DNA of 64,000 nt, from NCBI GenBank assembly GCA_945860135.1, contig CAMAPK010000002.1:62001-126000 (forward strand), read 5' to 3'. The DNA is from Nitrosovibrio sp. Nv4 (GTDB lineage Bacteria > Pseudomonadota > Gammaproteobacteria > Burkholderiales > Nitrosomonadaceae). The position numbers and the translations under genes were made by a program. The notes beneath the pieces are model-generated. The model was given only the letters and a program-made list of their open reading frames with translations, did no database searches and was not told the origin of the DNA. This document shows, in pieces, positions 63,260-64,000 of the stretch. Position 1 is the first letter of the stretch. Every line of letters begins with the position of its first letter.

Positions 63260-64000
63260 AATGCAAATGCTGACACCTCGCTTTAGCCGTTATCTTGCCG
63301 CAACGCTGTGCTGCGCCGTGCTGCTCGCCGCCCCTGCCGCCCATGCGGAGCAGGTGGTGGTCTATACCGCGCGCATCGAGCAACTCATCAAGCCGATGTT
63401 CGATGTTTTCACCAAGGACACCGGCATTGCGGTGAAATTCGTCACCGACAATGAAGGCGCTCTGCTCGCGCGCCTCAAGGCGGAAGGCAAGAATACCCCG
63501 GCCGACATGCTGATCACGGTGGATGCGGGCAACCTGTGGGAAGCCGCGCGCGCAGGGCTGCTGCAGCCGGTGGAATCGAAGACGCTCGATGCGAATGTCC
63601 CGGCCCATCTGCGCGACCCTCAGAAACAGTGGTTCGGGCTGTCAGTGCGTGCTCGCACCGTGGTCTACAACACGCAGAAAGTGAAGCCCGGCGAGCTTTC
63701 CACTTACGAGGATCTGGCCGAGCCGAAGTGGAAAGGGCGGCTGTGCCTGCGCTCTTCCAAGAAGGTGTACAACCAGTCGCTGGTGGCGATGATGATCGCC
63801 GAGCACGGCGAAGCCAAAGCCGAGCAGATCGTGCGCGGCTGGGTCGCCAATCTCGCCACCGATCCGCTGTCCGACGATACCCGCGCGATGGAATTTGTCG
63901 CCGCCGGGAAATGCGACGTGACGCTGGTCAATACCTATTATTACGGGCGCCTGCTGGCAAAGAATCCCGCGTCGCCGCTGGCAATTTTCTGGCCCAATCA
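63260..64000 (+). CDS. Ferric-iron ABC transporter substrate-binding protein (partial)
   Basis: FbpA/FutA-type periplasmic binding protein cut by the window end after 247 codons (family about 330-350). A signal peptide runs to about residue 29 (CAVLLAAPAAHAEQ). Mature blocks: VVVYTARIEQLIKPMFDVFT, PADMLITVDAGNLWEAARAG, GLSVRARTVVYNTQKVK and KGRLCLRSSKKVYNQSL. The tyrosine-rich NTYYYGRLLAKNP supplies iron ligands. ATG 63260 or 63266 may be used; GGAG precedes them. The Fur-box promoter supports an iron role. Divergent from hsdM. Confidence 0.92.

Overview
The window reads as chromosome of a Gram-negative betaproteobacterium, most likely in the Nitrosomonadales (Gallionella/Sideroxydans/Nitrotoga-like). 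This placement is inferred from gene content and order: lepB-lepA beside rpoE-rseA-rseB-mucD, pepA-holC-valS, pyrG-eno-ftsB, a K+-independent proton pyrophosphatase next to a PPi-dependent phosphofructokinase, and an alginate-export-type porin. No rRNA, tRNA or CRISPR array was recognised. Most of the first 25 kb and 34-48 kb is ordinary housekeeping; accessory DNA lies at 25-31 kb and 49-63 kb.

Layout. 1-6.5 kb, minus strand: sigma-E envelope-stress operon (rpoE, rseA, rseB, mucD, a glutaredoxin-like gene), a terminator, then lepA and a cut-off lepB. 6.8-15.8 kb: nadB, ygfX, ygfZ, a YoaA/DinG helicase, ppk2, pgl, an outer-membrane AlgE-like porin and an HbpS-like protein. 15.8-20 kb: hppA, pfp and adk, a pyrophosphate/adenylate energy block; adk has no ordinary start codon where homology places its N-terminus. 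20.2-23.4 kb: a four-gene ZrgA-like metal-uptake operon (DUF2796 protein, ABC ATPase, FtsX-type permease, DUF3299 protein).

23.6-27.6 kb is the most interesting stretch. A CpxA/CpxR-like two-component system lies divergent from a 33-residue single-span membrane peptide, followed by two EF-hand genes. TTTAC-N5-TTTAC direct repeats, the reverse complement of the classical CpxR box GTAAA-N5-GTAAA, occur in the intergenic region and again upstream of each EF-hand gene, which suggests a small envelope-stress/calcium regulon.

27.7-34.6 kb: an IS1182-family element, then a HigBA-like toxin-antitoxin pair flanked by two 522-bp direct copies of the 3' end of valS (about 91% identical by eye). The intact valS has a 175-residue N-terminal extension that looks like a fused neighbour gene. 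34.6-48.5 kb: pepA, ogt-like, xerD, a TPR protein, PhoX-type phosphatase, tadA, an L,D-transpeptidase, pyrG, eno, ftsB and yaeQ. 49.9-52.5 kb: a c-di-GMP-I (GEMM) riboswitch in front of a PAS-PAS-GGDEF-EAL protein, a likely feedback loop.

52.7-63.1 kb: a HpnA-like epimerase and a short-chain dehydrogenase, an IS110-family element with a long structured 5' noncoding end (candidate bridge RNA), and a damaged type I restriction-modification operon (hsdM, hsdS, an AlbA/Schlafen-type regulator, hsdR). hsdR is frameshifted and truncated at the IS110 junction, and hsdM carries a C-terminal frameshift at an A5 run. The window ends inside a Fur-box-preceded ferric-iron binding protein gene.
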